NCBI RefSeq assembly: GCF_900117415.1 | Contig: NZ_FPEI01000006.1 | Location: 1,488,001-1,552,000, forward strand | DNA from: Hyphomicrobium sp. CS1BSMeth3 | GTDB lineage: Bacteria > Pseudomonadota > Alphaproteobacteria > Rhizobiales > Hyphomicrobiaceae | Direction: 5' to 3' | DNA length: 64,000 nt | Shown here: one piece after another, positions 16,309-25,771 of the stretch | Position numbering within the stretch: the stretch's first letter is position 1 | How the letters are laid out: every line of letters starts with the position of its first letter | Notes under the pieces: generated by a model | Told to the model about the DNA's origin: nothing | Database searches by the model: none | What the model saw: only the letters and a program-made list of their open reading frames with translations | Position numbers and translations under genes: made by a program

Positions 16309-16914
16309 CTAGAGAGTGCGGCGCGCGCGGATCGCGGCGGCAAGGGTGCCTTCGTCGAGATAGTCGAGCTCGCCCCCCACTGGAACACCGTGCTGGAGAC
16401 CGGATACCTTCACGTCGGCACCGGCGAGCTGCTCCCGCACGTAGTGCGCCGTCGACTGCCCTTCAACCGTGGCATTGAGCGCCAGCAGGACCTCGCGAAC
16501 CTCGCTCGTGTGGGCTCGTTCGACGAGGCGCGCGATATTGAGCTGGTCGGGACCGATGCCGTCGAGCGGCGACAAGTGGCCGCCGAGCACGTGATAGAGA
16601 CCATTGACGACGCCCGCGCGCTCGAGCGCCCAAAGGTCACCGATCTCCTCGACGACGACGATGAGCGAGCGATCGCGCCGCGGGTCACTACAGATGGTGC
16701 ATGGCGAGACTGTGTCGAGATTGGCGCAAACCTCGCACGCGACGAGATTGCGCGCCGCCTCCTGCATGGCGGCCGCGAGCGGCTCGAGCAGCTCGTGGCG
16801 CCGCTTCAGGAGCGCGAGCGCCGCCTTGCGCGCCGAGCGTGAGCCGAGCCCCGGCAGGCGCGCCAGGAGCTGAATCAGGCGCTCGATCTCGGGCCCTGCG
16901 ATCCTGCCTTTCAT
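16309..16914 (-). CDS. recR: Recombination mediator protein RecR
   Basis: A 201-residue DNA-binding protein that works with RecO and RecF to load RecA at gaps. The N-terminal helix-hairpin-helix includes [17 protein letters not shown] four-cysteine zinc motif follows at residues C60-C63 and C72-C75 (CEVC...CTIC). The Toprim domain holds [17 protein letters not shown] and [16 protein letters not shown], and the tail has [16 protein letters not shown], typical of RecR. ATG 16912-16914 is chosen; the open frame to 17004 overlaps the threonine aldolase gene. The dnaX-ebfC neighbours usual for recR are not upstream here; an aldolase gene is. Confidence 0.97.
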   Translation of the reverse strand: MKGRIAGPEIERLIQLLARLPGLGSRSARKAALALLKRRHELLEPLAAAMQEAARNLVACEVCANLDTVSPCTICSDPRRDRSLIVVVEEIGDLWALERAGVVNGLYHVLGGHLSPLDGIGPDQLNIARLVERAHTSEVREVLLALNATVEGQSTAHYVREQLAGADVKVSGLQHGVPVGGELDYLDEGTLAAAIRARRTL

Positions 16915-16945
16915 GACACGAATGCTTTCCTTGCGTGCAGGGCGC

Positions 16946-18031
16946 TCAGCGCCGCCCGCGTCCGCGCGCCTCGCCGGCAGCCTCGCGCGCAGGGGCAAGA
17001 CCATGCAGGGCCTTGGCGAGATCCGCAGCGAAGCGATCGACCGTATCGGGCGAGGTATCCCACGCGCACATGAGGCGGCAGCCGCCCGCGCCGATGAACG
17101 TATAGAAGCGCCAGCCCTTCTCGCGCAGCTTGGCTTGCGCCGGCGGCGGGATCTCCGCGAAGACCGCGTTCGACTCGACCGGGAACATCAGGTTGACGCC
17201 CTCGAGGCCGCCGATGTGGTCGGCGAGGCGCTTCGCCATGGCATTGGCGTGGCGCCCATTGCGCAGCCAGACATCATTCTCGAGAAGCCCGAGCCAGGGT
17301 GCCGAAACAAAGCGCATCTTGGACGCGAGCTGGCCCGCCTGCTTGACGCGCCAGGCGAAGTCCTCGGCCAGCTCCTTCTTGAAGAAGATGACGGCCTCGC
17401 CGACGGGGAGACCGTTCTTGGTGCCGCCGAAACAGAGCACGTCGATGCCGGCCCGCCACGTGATCTCGGAAGGATGGCAGCCAAGCGTCGCCACGGCATT
17501 GGCAAAGCGCGCGCCGTCCATGTGGATGTTGAGGCCGCGCCGCTTGGCGATGGCCGCAATCGCGCGCAGCTCCTCGACGGTGTAGACCGTGCCGACCTCG
17601 GTCGATTGCGTGAGCGAGACCGCCTTCGGCTTCGGAAAGTGCATGTCCGAGCGCTTCGTGGCCGTGTACTCGATGATGTCAGGCGTAAGCTTGCCGAGCG
17701 GCCCTTCGACCGCAAGCAGCTTGGAGCCCGCCGAGAAGAATTCCGGCGCCCCGCACTCGTCGGTCTCGATGTGGCTCAGCTCATGGCAGATCACGGCATG
17801 AAAGGGCTGGCACATGGCCGAAAGCGCCACCGAGTTCGCCGCCGTACCGTTGAAGACGAAATAGACCTCGCAGTCGGTCTGGAAGAGAGCTCTGAGCCCG
17901 TCGCAGACGGCCGCCGTCCAGCGATCCTCGCCATAGGAAAGCTCGTGGCCGGTCGCGTTGGCCCGCTTGAGCGCCGCCATGGCCTCGGGACAGATGCCGG
18001 CATTGTTGTCGGAGGCGAAGTGCTGCGTCAT
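16946..18031 (-). CDS. Low-specificity L-threonine aldolase (PLP-dependent)
   Basis: A 361-residue fold-type I PLP enzyme that cleaves L-threonine or allo-threonine (and related beta-hydroxy amino acids) to glycine and an aldehyde. Seen in the sequence: the start [34 protein letters not shown], the PLP-phosphate loop; [35 protein letters not shown] with the PLP-ring Asp; and the Schiff-base Lys in [22 protein letters not shown] lies nine bases before ATG 18029-18031; a GTG 15 bases upstream has no such site. It is followed by recR after 31 bases. Confidence 0.94.
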   Translation of the reverse strand: MTQHFASDNNAGICPEAMAALKRANATGHELSYGEDRWTAAVCDGLRALFQTDCEVYFVFNGTAANSVALSAMCQPFHAVICHELSHIETDECGAPEFFSAGSKLLAVEGPLGKLTPDIIEYTATKRSDMHFPKPKAVSLTQSTEVGTVYTVEELRAIAAIAKRRGLNIHMDGARFANAVATLGCHPSEITWRAGIDVLCFGGTKNGLPVGEAVIFFKKELAEDFAWRVKQAGQLASKMRFVSAPWLGLLENDVWLRNGRHANAMAKRLADHIGGLEGVNLMFPVESNAVFAEIPPPAQAKLREKGWRFYTFIGAGGCRLMCAWDTSPDTVDRFAADLAKALHGLAPAREAAGEARGRGRR

Positions 18032-18181
18032 GATCGCTATCCTCACGGGCGCACCGGGCGGGCCGCACAGCCACCTGCGCTCAGGGTCGCGACCATAGCG
18101 GCCCCCGCTGCCGCGGTCATCTCAATCGTGCAGAACCACCAGGCCCAATGGGTCAGCCCGGCCCCGGCTCAGAGGCTGCCG

Positions 18182-19054
18182 TCAATTCGAGGGGGGCTTG
18201 TCCGCTGGCTTGGGCCTGTCCTTGTGGAAAAGCCCCGTCGCGATCGCTCGAGCCAGGTACTCGGCGCTGCACTCATAGGCCGCTTCGGTCAGCCGCGAGC
18301 GCCCCGCCGGCGTCCCCTGCTCGCCGCGCAGGCGCGAGATGGTCTCCATGGCCTCGTAGCGGCCGACCCGCAGCACGCCGAGCTCGGTCGCGACCTTCTT
18401 GATGGACTTGCGGATCGCCTGATAGTGCGGGTCCTTGGTCAGGGCCTTGATGTAGTGGAGGCCGATCAGCGCCACATCCACGTCGTGCGCTTTCAGCCAG
18501 ACCAGCGTCTTGCCGAGACTGCGCTCGAAATCCTCGGTCGGCAGGCGCGCGAGAGCATCGGCCGTCCCGACCTGCCACAGCACGAGATCAGGCTTGACGA
18601 GCGCCACTTCCATCTTGATGCGCGCGCCCGCGTCCCTGACGAGTTCACCCGACACACCACGATGAACGATTTCGACCTCGAGCCCCTTGAAGGTCTGCTC
18701 GAGAAGCTGCTCGACGAGATCGTAGTAGCCGCCGGCGCTCGCATCCCGACGGACGATCGGCGCTGCACCTATTGCCAGGATCACGATCTTCTGGCGCTCG
18801 CGCCATGCCTTGAGCACATTCGGCAAGGGCGATTGCGTGACGACCTCGATCGTGCCGACCTGGCACTCGCGCGTCACCGGCGGCAGGCTCTCTTCCTGTT
18901 TCTGCTCGGTCTGGGCCGGCTGCGCGGGGGCGGTTGCGGTAGGCGCACCCTGCTGTCCGGAGGCATGGGCCGGAAGGCCTGCCACAAGTGCGGACATGAG
19001 CAGCAGCCACTTCAGGCTGCCGTTCCGGCCCGCGCGCGCCACTCCGCTAGCCAT
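18182..19054 (-). CDS. SGNH/GDSL-like hydrolase-fold secreted protein paired with OpgC
   Basis: A 290-residue exported protein. Residues 1-32 form a signal peptide (KWLLLMSALVAGLPAHASG). A Pro/Ala/Gln-rich linker follows, then a domain starting IVILAIGAAPIVRRDASAGGYYDLVEQLLE. In place of the GDS block of SGNH hydrolases there is AIGAAPI, so the usual Ser may be absent or shifted; KPDLVLWQVGTADALA fits the block III GxND region in altered form. Its start lies inside the opgC gene (43-base overlap), a strong sign of joint function, probably in periplasmic glucan or other acyl modification. Catalysis by this protein is unproven. Confidence 0.8.
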   Translation of the reverse strand: MASGVARAGRNGSLKWLLLMSALVAGLPAHASGQQGAPTATAPAQPAQTEQKQEESLPPVTRECQVGTIEVVTQSPLPNVLKAWRERQKIVILAIGAAPIVRRDASAGGYYDLVEQLLEQTFKGLEVEIVHRGVSGELVRDAGARIKMEVALVKPDLVLWQVGTADALARLPTEDFERSLGKTLVWLKAHDVDVALIGLHYIKALTKDPHYQAIRKSIKKVATELGVLRVGRYEAMETISRLRGEQGTPAGRSRLTEAAYECSAEYLARAIATGLFHKDRPKPADKPPSN

Positions 19055-20103
19055 GCCACAATTCCCATGAAAGACACGCCGGCTGCGACCAGGAGCGTGT
19101 CAAGCCATACGCCATCCGGCAATGCATACCGCAGAATCTGGCAAACCAGACTGAGGATCGATGCCGCACAAAACACCTCGAGCGAGTTTCGGCCCAACAT
19201 CGCAAGAAAACCGACAACAGTAGGCACGACCTTCGCAATATATGGATAGACGATCGACATCACCGAGACTAGTGCCAGGAACTGGATAAGCCTGATCGGG
19301 GTTGCAAAGGTCTTGCCGTTAATGAACAGCAACTTCGGCTGCGGAACGGCCGTCGGATCTATCCAAGTGCCGCCCGTCAGAACAAAGATTGTCCCAATTA
19401 TGACGATTGGCAGCGCCACCCAGCGGATAGCCACGATATGGCGGCGCGCCCACCCTCCGATCCCCGAATCACGCCCCAGCACCAGCCCCAGGACGAAGAC
19501 GAGCTGCCAGCAGAGAGGATTGAAGAACCATTGGCCCTCGATCGGCCACGACGGGATGGTCAGCGGGACGACGAGGGCCGTCAGGTAGAGCAGCAACGAC
19601 CCTGGCAGCAGAAAGTTCGGCGCCAGCCGGTCGATAGCGGCCAGGAGCGGCGCGATCAGCATCAGCATGACGTAGAGCGGCAGGATGTCGAAGTAGCCGA
19701 GCTGGTGCGTGAGCAGCACGATGCCGATATGCGTCTCGACCGGGCGATAGAAGACCGCGGCCGCATTGTGCCACTCGAGCAGCAGGGGGTTGTCCAGGAG
19801 CCGCGACGACATCGCGAGGATGGCAATGGCCAGCATCACGATCATCATGTGGGCGGCATAGAGGGTCACCGCCCGCCCGCCGAGGCGGAAGAAGACCTGG
19901 TTCATGGGCGCCGGCCGCGCCGCATCGCCGATGATGTAGCGGAGCGACCAGCCAGCAAGAAACACGAACAGCTCTGCCGAGTCCGAGATCGACACCGCGC
20001 GGTGCGTGAACTGGTCGAAGAAGATGCCGGGGACATGATTGATGAAGATCGTGACGAGGGCAAAGCCGCGCCAGAAGTCGACGGCATTCGGGGCTCGTGG
20101 CAT
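19012..20103 (-). CDS. opgC: OpgC-type acyltransferase (periplasmic glucan succinylation)
   Basis: A 363-residue membrane protein with about ten TM segments. It begins with the OpgC-domain signature NAVDFWRGFALVTIFINHVPG, containing the conserved DxxRG-like and H residues, and continues with SISDSAELFVFLAGWSLRYI. OpgC proteins transfer succinyl groups to osmoregulated periplasmic glucans. The last part includes AMLGRNSLEVFCAASILS, typical of acyltransferase-3 relatives. ATG 20101-20103 is used because the open frame's first codon (20130) is TTG without a ribosome site. It overlaps the downstream SGNH-like gene by 43 bases. The glucan target is inferred from the family; opgG/H are not in the window. 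Confidence 0.9.
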   Translation of the reverse strand: MPRAPNAVDFWRGFALVTIFINHVPGIFFDQFTHRAVSISDSAELFVFLAGWSLRYIIGDAARPAPMNQVFFRLGGRAVTLYAAHMMIVMLAIAILAMSSRLLDNPLLLEWHNAAAVFYRPVETHIGIVLLTHQLGYFDILPLYVMLMLIAPLLAAIDRLAPNFLLPGSLLLYLTALVVPLTIPSWPIEGQWFFNPLCWQLVFVLGLVLGRDSGIGGWARRHIVAIRWVALPIVIIGTIFVLTGGTWIDPTAVPQPKLLFINGKTFATPIRLIQFLALVSVMSIVYPYIAKVVPTVVGFLAMLGRNSLEVFCAASILSLVCQILRYALPDGVWLDTLLVAAGVSFMGIVAWLAEWRARAGTAA

Positions 20104-20190
20104 CGGTTGGATCCGACGTTGATCATTCAAATGACGACGGAGAACGCGGCGAAGGCCTCCGCCGACCTTAGCAGCCGAACCAGCCCAAGG

Positions 20191-22527
20191 TCACGCAGCG
20201 GCTGCCGGCGTGCGCCGCGGCCAGTGGCGGCGATAGAGGGCCACGGTTGCCGGCAGGATGATGAGCTGGCCGATCAATGAGGCAAAAAGGCAGATGCCTG
20301 CCAATCTTCCGAACAGCCGGAGAGATGGGAGGTGCGAGAGGATTGTAACACCGAGCCCGAGGGCCAGCACGATGGTCGTCAGCACGATCACGGGGCCGAT
20401 ATGGTGCATGGTGCGCACGAGCGCATCGTTGACGTCACGCGTGCCGGGCCGGCTCTCCTCGAGCTGGAAGCGGTTGAGGAAATGGATGGTGCTGTCGATA
20501 GCGAGCGCAAACGCCACCGTGATCGCGACGATCGATGCGAACTGCAGCCCCTCGCCGCCGATCCAGAGCACGGTCCCCGTAGCAAAGATGGGAAAGAGCG
20601 AAGGCAGGATGCTCGTCACTCCCGACAGGACCGAGCGCAGCGCGATCCCGAGGAAGATGAAGATCACGAACATGTCACCGATCAGGCCCCAGTTCAGCTC
20701 GCCGATCAGGCGCGCCGAGTTGCGCGCCGCGATCGCCGGGAGACCGGTCACGGAGATCTCGTAGCCGGCATGGGTCGTACGCACGGGCTCGAGCGCGCGG
20801 TCGATCTTCTCGACGATCGGCAGGATCTCGCTCGCGTCGATGTCCGGGAGGCGCCCAGTCACCAGTACGGCGTTCTGCTCGTTGGTGATGAATCGCTGAA
20901 CCAGATGCTCAGGCAGGATGCTGATATACTTCTTCACTGTCTCGATGCTGGCGTCGCCGGCCTCGGCGAGCCAGCGCCTCAAACTCTCCACGGACCAGAC
21001 ATTGCCGAGCCCGGCCTCTTTCTCGAGGACGGTATGAGCGGCAGCAATCGCGGCGAGCGTCTTGTCCTCGAAGAGGGACTGGCCGCCATTCCAGCGGATC
21101 ATGACGTGCACGGGATTGGCGCCCGTGAGCTTCTGGTCGAGCCGCTCGGTGGCAGCCAGCGCGTGCTCCTTGTCCGGCACCTGATCGGCGAGCCGGTACT
21201 GCGGCACGAGCTGGACATAGGCTGCGCCCGTCAGCAGGACAGCGAAAAGTCCGGCAAGGCTGAAAGCCAGCGGGGCCGCGATCACGCGCCGGACGATCCA
21301 CTCCGTAATGGCGCCGAGCACACCGAAGCCGCCGTCCTGATTGGGCGCGACATCCTTGACAGGTGTCTTCTCGCGCGGAATGAGGAGGGCCGCGAGCGTC
21401 GGCACCACGACCGCGACCGCGATGTAGGAGATCGCGACCGCCATGATCGCGACCATGCCGAACGTGCGGATCAACGCCGACTCGGCAAACGAGAACGAGA
21501 GCAGCGCGAGCACCGCATTCATGGCCGTGAGCAGGCACGCGGGCGCCACATCGAGCACGGCCTCGCGCGCGGCCGTCAGCCGGTCGACACCCGCCATGAT
21601 ATCGCGGCGGATGGCGAACACGAGATGCATGCTGTCCGAGAACCCCGAGACGAGGATCAGCGGCGTAATGACGTTGATGAAGAGGTTCAGGCGGTAATCG
21701 AGGCCGCCGACGACGCCGAGCGTCCACAGGATCGCGACCATCGGGCCGATCACGGCGAGCAGTGTCAGCGATATGCGCCGGAAGAACAGGTAGGCGATGA
21801 TCGTGCCGAGAACAAAGCCGAGGCCGTTATAGACGAGGCGGTCACGCTCGACGGCATTGCGGATCTCAAGCTGCATGACCGGGGCGCCAGTGAGCTGCAC
21901 TCGGAGACCCGTGCCTTGAAGCCCGCGCTCGGCTTCCTTGAGAATGCCGCCGATGACTTCCTTGGCGCCGCGTTCCTCGACAAGCTTGCGATCGAGCGCA
22001 ATGACGGCGAGCGCGAGCGTGCCGTCGGCCGAAAGGAATTTGCCGGCGACGATCTCGTTGCTCTTGAGCCGCGCAACCATGGCGTCGAAGTCAGCGCCCT
22101 CCGGCAGCTCGTCGGACACGACCGGCGCGGCATAGCCATTCGCATCCAGCTTCTCACGCGCCGAGAGCATGGAAACGAGCCCGTTCACGCCGTCCGTCAA
22201 CTGGAGATCCACGATCGTGTCGTGGACGGCTTTGAGCTTTTCGCGCTCGAGGAGGCCCGGCCCTTCGATCACCACGAGCACGTCGTACTCGCTCGATGGG
22301 AAGCGGCGGTCGATCTCCTCGTACTGGCGGAACTCGGGCGTGTTGGTGCGGAAGAGCTCGGAGAGGCTGTCGTCCACCTTGAGGCGCATCACGCCGAAGA
22401 TCGCGAGCACGGTCAGCACGACGATCAGGCCGAACGTGACCCATGGCGCCCTGAGCGCGACGAGGCCGAGCCGTTCCAGCCCGAACGTGAAGGCGAACGT
22501 TCGCCTCGGCTCGCCGCTGCCTGTCAT
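20191..22527 (-). CDS. RND-superfamily (MMPL/Patched-like) exporter
   Basis: A 778-residue membrane protein with the two-fold RND plan. An N-terminal TM (WVTFGLIVVLTVLAIFGVM) is followed by a large periplasmic loop beginning DDSLSELFRTNTPEF, with a five-TM bundle (GLGFVLGTIIAYLFFRRISL through ISYIAVAVVVPTLAALLIP). The second half repeats this: TM AAPLAFSLAGLFAVLLTGAAYV, a second loop, then a five-TM bundle containing VAITVAFALAIDSTIHFLNRF, where the intramembrane Asp is expected. Homologues carry lipids, hopanoids or sterol-like substrates. It is shorter than HpnN and no hopanoid genes are adjacent, so the cargo is open. ATG 22525-22527 has GGGAGGA upstream. Confidence 0.9.
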   Translation of the reverse strand: MTGSGEPRRTFAFTFGLERLGLVALRAPWVTFGLIVVLTVLAIFGVMRLKVDDSLSELFRTNTPEFRQYEEIDRRFPSSEYDVLVVIEGPGLLEREKLKAVHDTIVDLQLTDGVNGLVSMLSAREKLDANGYAAPVVSDELPEGADFDAMVARLKSNEIVAGKFLSADGTLALAVIALDRKLVEERGAKEVIGGILKEAERGLQGTGLRVQLTGAPVMQLEIRNAVERDRLVYNGLGFVLGTIIAYLFFRRISLTLLAVIGPMVAILWTLGVVGGLDYRLNLFINVITPLILVSGFSDSMHLVFAIRRDIMAGVDRLTAAREAVLDVAPACLLTAMNAVLALLSFSFAESALIRTFGMVAIMAVAISYIAVAVVVPTLAALLIPREKTPVKDVAPNQDGGFGVLGAITEWIVRRVIAAPLAFSLAGLFAVLLTGAAYVQLVPQYRLADQVPDKEHALAATERLDQKLTGANPVHVMIRWNGGQSLFEDKTLAAIAAAHTVLEKEAGLGNVWSVESLRRWLAEAGDASIETVKKYISILPEHLVQRFITNEQNAVLVTGRLPDIDASEILPIVEKIDRALEPVRTTHAGYEISVTGLPAIAARNSARLIGELNWGLIGDMFVIFIFLGIALRSVLSGVTSILPSLFPIFATGTVLWIGGEGLQFASIVAITVAFALAIDSTIHFLNRFQLEESRPGTRDVNDALVRTMHHIGPVIVLTTIVLALGLGVTILSHLPSLRLFGRLAGICLFASLIGQLIILPATVALYRRHWPRRTPAAAA

Positions 22528-22830
22528 TGAGGTTCCTCCCCCACGTGTGCCGATGCCTGTCACATCGGCCACGCCGACGCCGCGCGCGCCAGCGCGGGAG
22601 ACCGAGGACGAGCCCCGGTGTGCTCCCGAATCCCTTTTGCGGGCCGGATGCTGCAACGGCGCCGGGCCAACTTCAAGGCGAATGGGCCACACTCGCTCGC
22701 CCATGCGACGCGCCAGTCAGTCTCCGCGATAATTCATTGACATGAACGGGCTGGGCGCGATCGAATCCAAGCCGGGCGGGCGCGCCAGAGCACCGTGATA
22801 TGGCAGCGGGGCACCGGGGGAAGGGGCAGC
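22528..22830. other. Divergent intergenic region with a candidate promoter for the amidase gene
   Basis: About 300 bases between the leftward RND exporter and the rightward Tae4-like gene. TTGACA at 22737-22742 and TCGAAT at 22761-22766, 18 bases apart, form a possible sigma-70 promoter 58-64 bases before the amidase start codon. I see nothing else convincing here. Confidence 0.4.
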
Positions 22831-23379
22831 ATGATCACGTTCAAGGACCTCTGGCTGCAGCATCCGGCCAATCACAGCATGCCGCACCCGTGCATCGCGC
22901 CGCACGACCTCACCAACATCGAGAGCAAGCACATTGCGCGGGGCCTGCCGGTCTTCGGCAATCAGTGCGCGATCCGCATGGGCGTGTGCCTGAAGCATGC
23001 CGGCGTGACGCAGGGTCAGCTCGGGCGCGTCTCGACCTGCTATGTCCACCCCGCCGAGGACATGCATTTCATCCGCGCCTCGGAGCTTGCCGGTGCGCTC
23101 GCGAGCACAAAACTGCCGGGCGTCGCCCCCGTCCAGCGCATTACGGGCACGGATGCCGCGCAGTTCTACCCCAAGCTCTTCGGTCGCACGGGCATCATCT
23201 ATATCCAGGACTATTGGATGCGGACCGGCGACCGGCCCGGCAATCCGACGGGCGACCACATCGACGTATGGAACGGGTTCCGCCCCTCCACGAAGTGGCT
23301 CATGGAGTGGTTTTCCTGGCTCGGCTATTACTCGAACTATGCACAGGCCAAGGAAGTTTGGTTCTGGGAAGTGAAGTAG
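22831..23379 (+). CDS. Tae4-like peptidoglycan amidase (T6SS amidase effector 4 family)
   Basis: A 182-residue protein matching the Tae4 family of NlpC/P60-like amidases, which cut the D-Glu-mDAP bond in peptidoglycan stems and are type VI secretion effectors. The family start FKDLWLQHPANHSMPHPC is present. The catalytic Cys is probably C46 in FGNQCAIRMGVCLKHAGV. Family landmarks follow: HFIRASELAGAL, GRTGIIYIQDYW and GDHIDVWNGFR, with the catalytic His likely H143. There is no signal peptide. GGGGGAAGGGG precedes ATG 22831. No T6SS genes and no Tai4-type immunity gene lie in the window. The small two-TM gene 110 bases downstream is the only close neighbour on this strand. Confidence 0.88.
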   Translation: MITFKDLWLQHPANHSMPHPCIAPHDLTNIESKHIARGLPVFGNQCAIRMGVCLKHAGVTQGQLGRVSTCYVHPAEDMHFIRASELAGALASTKLPGVAPVQRITGTDAAQFYPKLFGRTGIIYIQDYWMRTGDRPGNPTGDHIDVWNGFRPSTKWLMEWFSWLGYYSNYAQAKEVWFWEVK

Positions 23380-23391
23380 AGACACCATTAT

Positions 23392-23421
23392 CCCCTCTCC
23401 CCGCGCTTGCGGGGAGAGGGG
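23392..23421. repeat. Mosaic hairpin repeat, copy 3 (single hairpin)
   Basis: CCCCTCTCCCCGC-GCTT-GCGGGGAGAGGGG, a perfect 13-bp stem matching the core hairpin of the larger copies. It lies between the amidase gene and the small membrane protein, the only copy not between convergent genes. Confidence 0.85.
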
Positions 23422-23489
23422 GAAGAAGCGCCGCGACGGACGCGACCACGATCTCCGCGGCAGATGTGAGCAAGAAAGAAAACAACCTC

Positions 23490-23711
23490 ATGCGCTACGT
23501 GATCTCGATGGTGGTGGCGATCGCGTTCGCGCTCATCGCGACGATCTTTATCAGCGGCCCGCTGGCGACGTGGTTGGTCTCGGACATGACCTTCGAGAGC
23601 CCCGACGACGTCGCCAATATGCACGCCCTGATCTTCATGACAGGGAACTTCGTGGCCCTCATTCTCGGCTGGATTGCCGGCTGGATGCTGGCCTCCCGCT
23701 ACCGGGACTGA
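23490..23711 (+). CDS. Small two-TM membrane protein of unknown function
   Basis: A 73-residue protein with two hydrophobic helices: about residues 3-30 (VISMVVAIAFALIATIFISGPLATWLV) and 46-67 (ALIFMTGNFVALILGWIAGWML), joined by an acidic loop (DMTFESPDDVANM). A GTG 24 bases upstream in frame (MSKKENN...) is an alternative start; the ribosome site is unclear for both. No family recognised. It follows the amidase gene by 110 bases across a hairpin, so it could be an immunity or inner-membrane companion, but that is only positional inference. Confidence 0.65.
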   Translation: MRYVISMVVAIAFALIATIFISGPLATWLVSDMTFESPDDVANMHALIFMTGNFVALILGWIAGWMLASRYRD

Positions 23712-23860
23712 CCCCGGCGCGGCCTCCGGACCGCCGCACCTTGACAAGCCGGGGCGTGCGTGCGCTGTTCCGGCCCGATTTGGAACCCATTTGCCGCGCC
23801 GCACAAACGCTGGCGCGTGCACTCGAAGGACCACGCCCCCGGGCGTGAGGGAGCCCCGCC

Positions 23861-25771
23861 ATGGCAGACGCCAGCACGCACCGCTACCGCTCGCACACCT
23901 GCGGCGCGCTGAGAGAGAGCGACATCGGCGCGACCGCGCGCCTTTCGGGCTGGGTGCACCGGGTGCGCGATCACGGCGGCCTGCTCTTCGTCGATCTGCG
24001 CGACCACTATGGCCTCACCCAGATCGTCGTCGACCCCGACACGGCCGCCTTCAAGACGGCCGAGCGCCTGCGCTCGGAATGGGTCGTGCGCATCGACGGC
24101 CGCGTGCGGGCGCGCCCCGAGGGCACGCTGAACCCCGAGCTCGCGACGGGTGGCGTCGAAGTCTATGCGACCGAGATCGAGGTGCTCTCCGAGGCAAAGG
24201 AGCTGCCCGTCCCCGTATTCGGCGAGCCGGACTATCCCGAGGACCTGCGCCTCACGTACCGCTTCCTGGACCTGCGCCGCGAGACGCTGCACGGCATCAT
24301 CATGAAGCGGCTCGCGATCACGGGCTCGATCCGTCGGCGCATGCATGAAGCGAGCTTCAACGAGTTCCCGACGCCGATCCTGACAGCATCGAGCCCCGAG
24401 GGCGCGCGCGACTTCCTCGTGCCCTCGCGCGTGCATGCCGGCAAGTTCTACGCGCTGCCGCAGGCGCCGCAGCAGTACAAGCAGCTCCTGATGATTTCAG
24501 GGTTCGACCGCTACTTCCAGATCGCGCCCTGCTTCCGCGACGAGGACCCGCGCGCCGACCGGCTGCCCGGCGAATTCTACCAGCTCGATGTGGAGATGAG
24601 CTTCGTCGAGCAGAACGACGTGCTCGGCACCATGGAGCCGATCATTCGCGGCGTGTTCGAGGAGTTCGCCGAAGGCAAGGCCGTGACGCCGTCCTTCCCG
24701 CGTATTCCCTATGACACCGCGATCGCGAAGTACGGCTCGGACAAGCCGGACCTGCGCAACCCCATCGAGATGCAGGACGTGACCGAATATTTCCGCGATT
24801 CGGACTTCAAGATTTTCGCGCAGATGATCGAAAGGGATCCGAAGGTGCGCGTCTGGGCTATCCCTGCGAAAAAGGGCGGCTCTCGCGCCTTCTGCGATCG
24901 CATGAATACCTGGGCGCAGAGGGAAGGCCAGCCCGGCCTGGGTTACATAATTTGCGAGGAAAGTAGAGGCCCTCGTCCGGATGAAACGCTTGATATTGAG
25001 TTTATTAAGCGACTAAAGGCGATTGGAGAGACCAAAATCTCTTCCGCGATGGAATTCGATTTCCGTAGAATCGGAAAAGGGCCAATCGCGAAGAACCTCG
25101 GCGAGCTGCGCACAGAGTACCTACTGCACGATCTTGATCTTAAGCATGGCGATGCAGCGTTCTTCGTCGCCGGCGATCCTGCGCGATTCTACAAGTTCGC
25201 TGGCCTCGCGCGCGACCAGATCGGCCGCGAGCTGAAGCTCATCGACGAGAACAAGTTCGCCTTCTGCTGGATCGTCGACTTTCCCTTCTACGAGTGGAAC
25301 GAGGACGAGAAGCAGATCGACTTCTCGCACAACCCCTTCTCCATGCCGCAGGGCGGCTCGGCGGCGCTGGAAGCGGCCAAGACGACCGAGGACTACCTCG
25401 CGATCAAGGCCTACCAGTACGATCTCGTCTGCAACGGCTACGAGCTCGCCTCGGGCGGCATCCGCAATCACCGTCCCGATACGATGGTGAAAGCCTTCGG
25501 CGTTGCCGGTCTCGGACCCGAGGTGGTGGAAGCCCGCTTTGGCGCGCTCTATCGCGCCTTCCAGTACGGCGCACCGCCGCACGGCGGCATGGCCGCCGGC
25601 ATCGAACGCATTGTCATGCTGCTCACGGGCTGCTCGACCGTTCGCGACGTCGCTCTCTTCCCGATGAACCAGCAGGCGAGCGACCTGCTGATGGGCGCGC
25701 CGTCCGAAGCCTCGAACAAGCAGCTCAACGAGTTGCACATTCGCCTGAACCTGCCTCAGAAGAAGAGCTGA
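23861..25771 (+). CDS. aspS: Aspartate--tRNA(Asp/Asn) ligase AspS with an unusual insertion
   Basis: A 636-residue class IIb aminoacyl-tRNA synthetase that charges tRNA-Asp (and, in bacteria lacking AsnRS, tRNA-Asn). The OB-fold anticodon domain starts with [19 protein letters not shown]. Motif 2 is [19 protein letters not shown], followed by the GAD insertion domain. The flipped loop and later catalytic core include [13 protein letters not shown], and motif 3 is [15 protein letters not shown]. The length is about 45 residues above the usual ~590. The excess is largely at residues 364-405, where canonical enzymes go almost directly from GLGYI to GPIAKN. DNA there (24950-25075) is about 45% GC. 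TTGACA occurs near 23740 and may be part of its promoter. Confidence 0.97.
   Translation: MADASTHRYRSHTCGALRESDIGATARLSGWVHRVRDHGGLLFVDLRDHYGLTQIVVDPDTAAFKTAERLRSEWVVRIDGRVRARPEGTLNPELATGGVEVYATEIEVLSEAKELPVPVFGEPDYPEDLRLTYRFLDLRRETLHGIIMKRLAITGSIRRRMHEASFNEFPTPILTASSPEGARDFLVPSRVHAGKFYALPQAPQQYKQLLMISGFDRYFQIAPCFRDEDPRADRLPGEFYQLDVEMSFVEQNDVLGTMEPIIRGVFEEFAEGKAVTPSFPRIPYDTAIAKYGSDKPDLRNPIEMQDVTEYFRDSDFKIFAQMIERDPKVRVWAIPAKKGGSRAFCDRMNTWAQREGQPGLGYIICEESRGPRPDETLDIEFIKRLKAIGETKISSAMEFDFRRIGKGPIAKNLGELRTEYLLHDLDLKHGDAAFFVAGDPARFYKFAGLARDQIGRELKLIDENKFAFCWIVDFPFYEWNEDEKQIDFSHNPFSMPQGGSAALEAAKTTEDYLAIKAYQYDLVCNGYELASGGIRNHRPDTMVKAFGVAGLGPEVVEARFGALYRAFQYGAPPHGGMAAGIERIVMLLTGCSTVRDVALFPMNQQASDLLMGAPSEASNKQLNELHIRLNLPQKKS
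24950..25075 (+). other. Low-GC in-frame insertion inside aspS
   Basis: About 42 codons between GLGYI and GPIAKN of the GAD domain. By hand count 54 of 120 bases in 24961-25080 are G or C, against roughly 65% around it; codons such as AGA, CTA, ATT and TTT cluster here. It contains short inverted repeats, for example CGCTTGATA with TATTAAGCG and TTTCCG with CGGAAA. The insertion keeps the frame. Confidence 0.6.

Noticed and set aside
14794-16842. A 682-codon open frame on the plus strand across the MATE and recR genes
   Set aside because: It is an antisense shadow of two well-supported minus-strand genes, with an Arg/Glu/His-rich composition typical of the reverse frame of GC-rich DNA and no recognisable domain.
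20332-22530. A 732-codon plus-strand open frame opposite the RND exporter
   Set aside because: Same reason: low-complexity Arg/Asp/His-rich translation with no motif, exactly antisense to clear TM-rich coding sequence.
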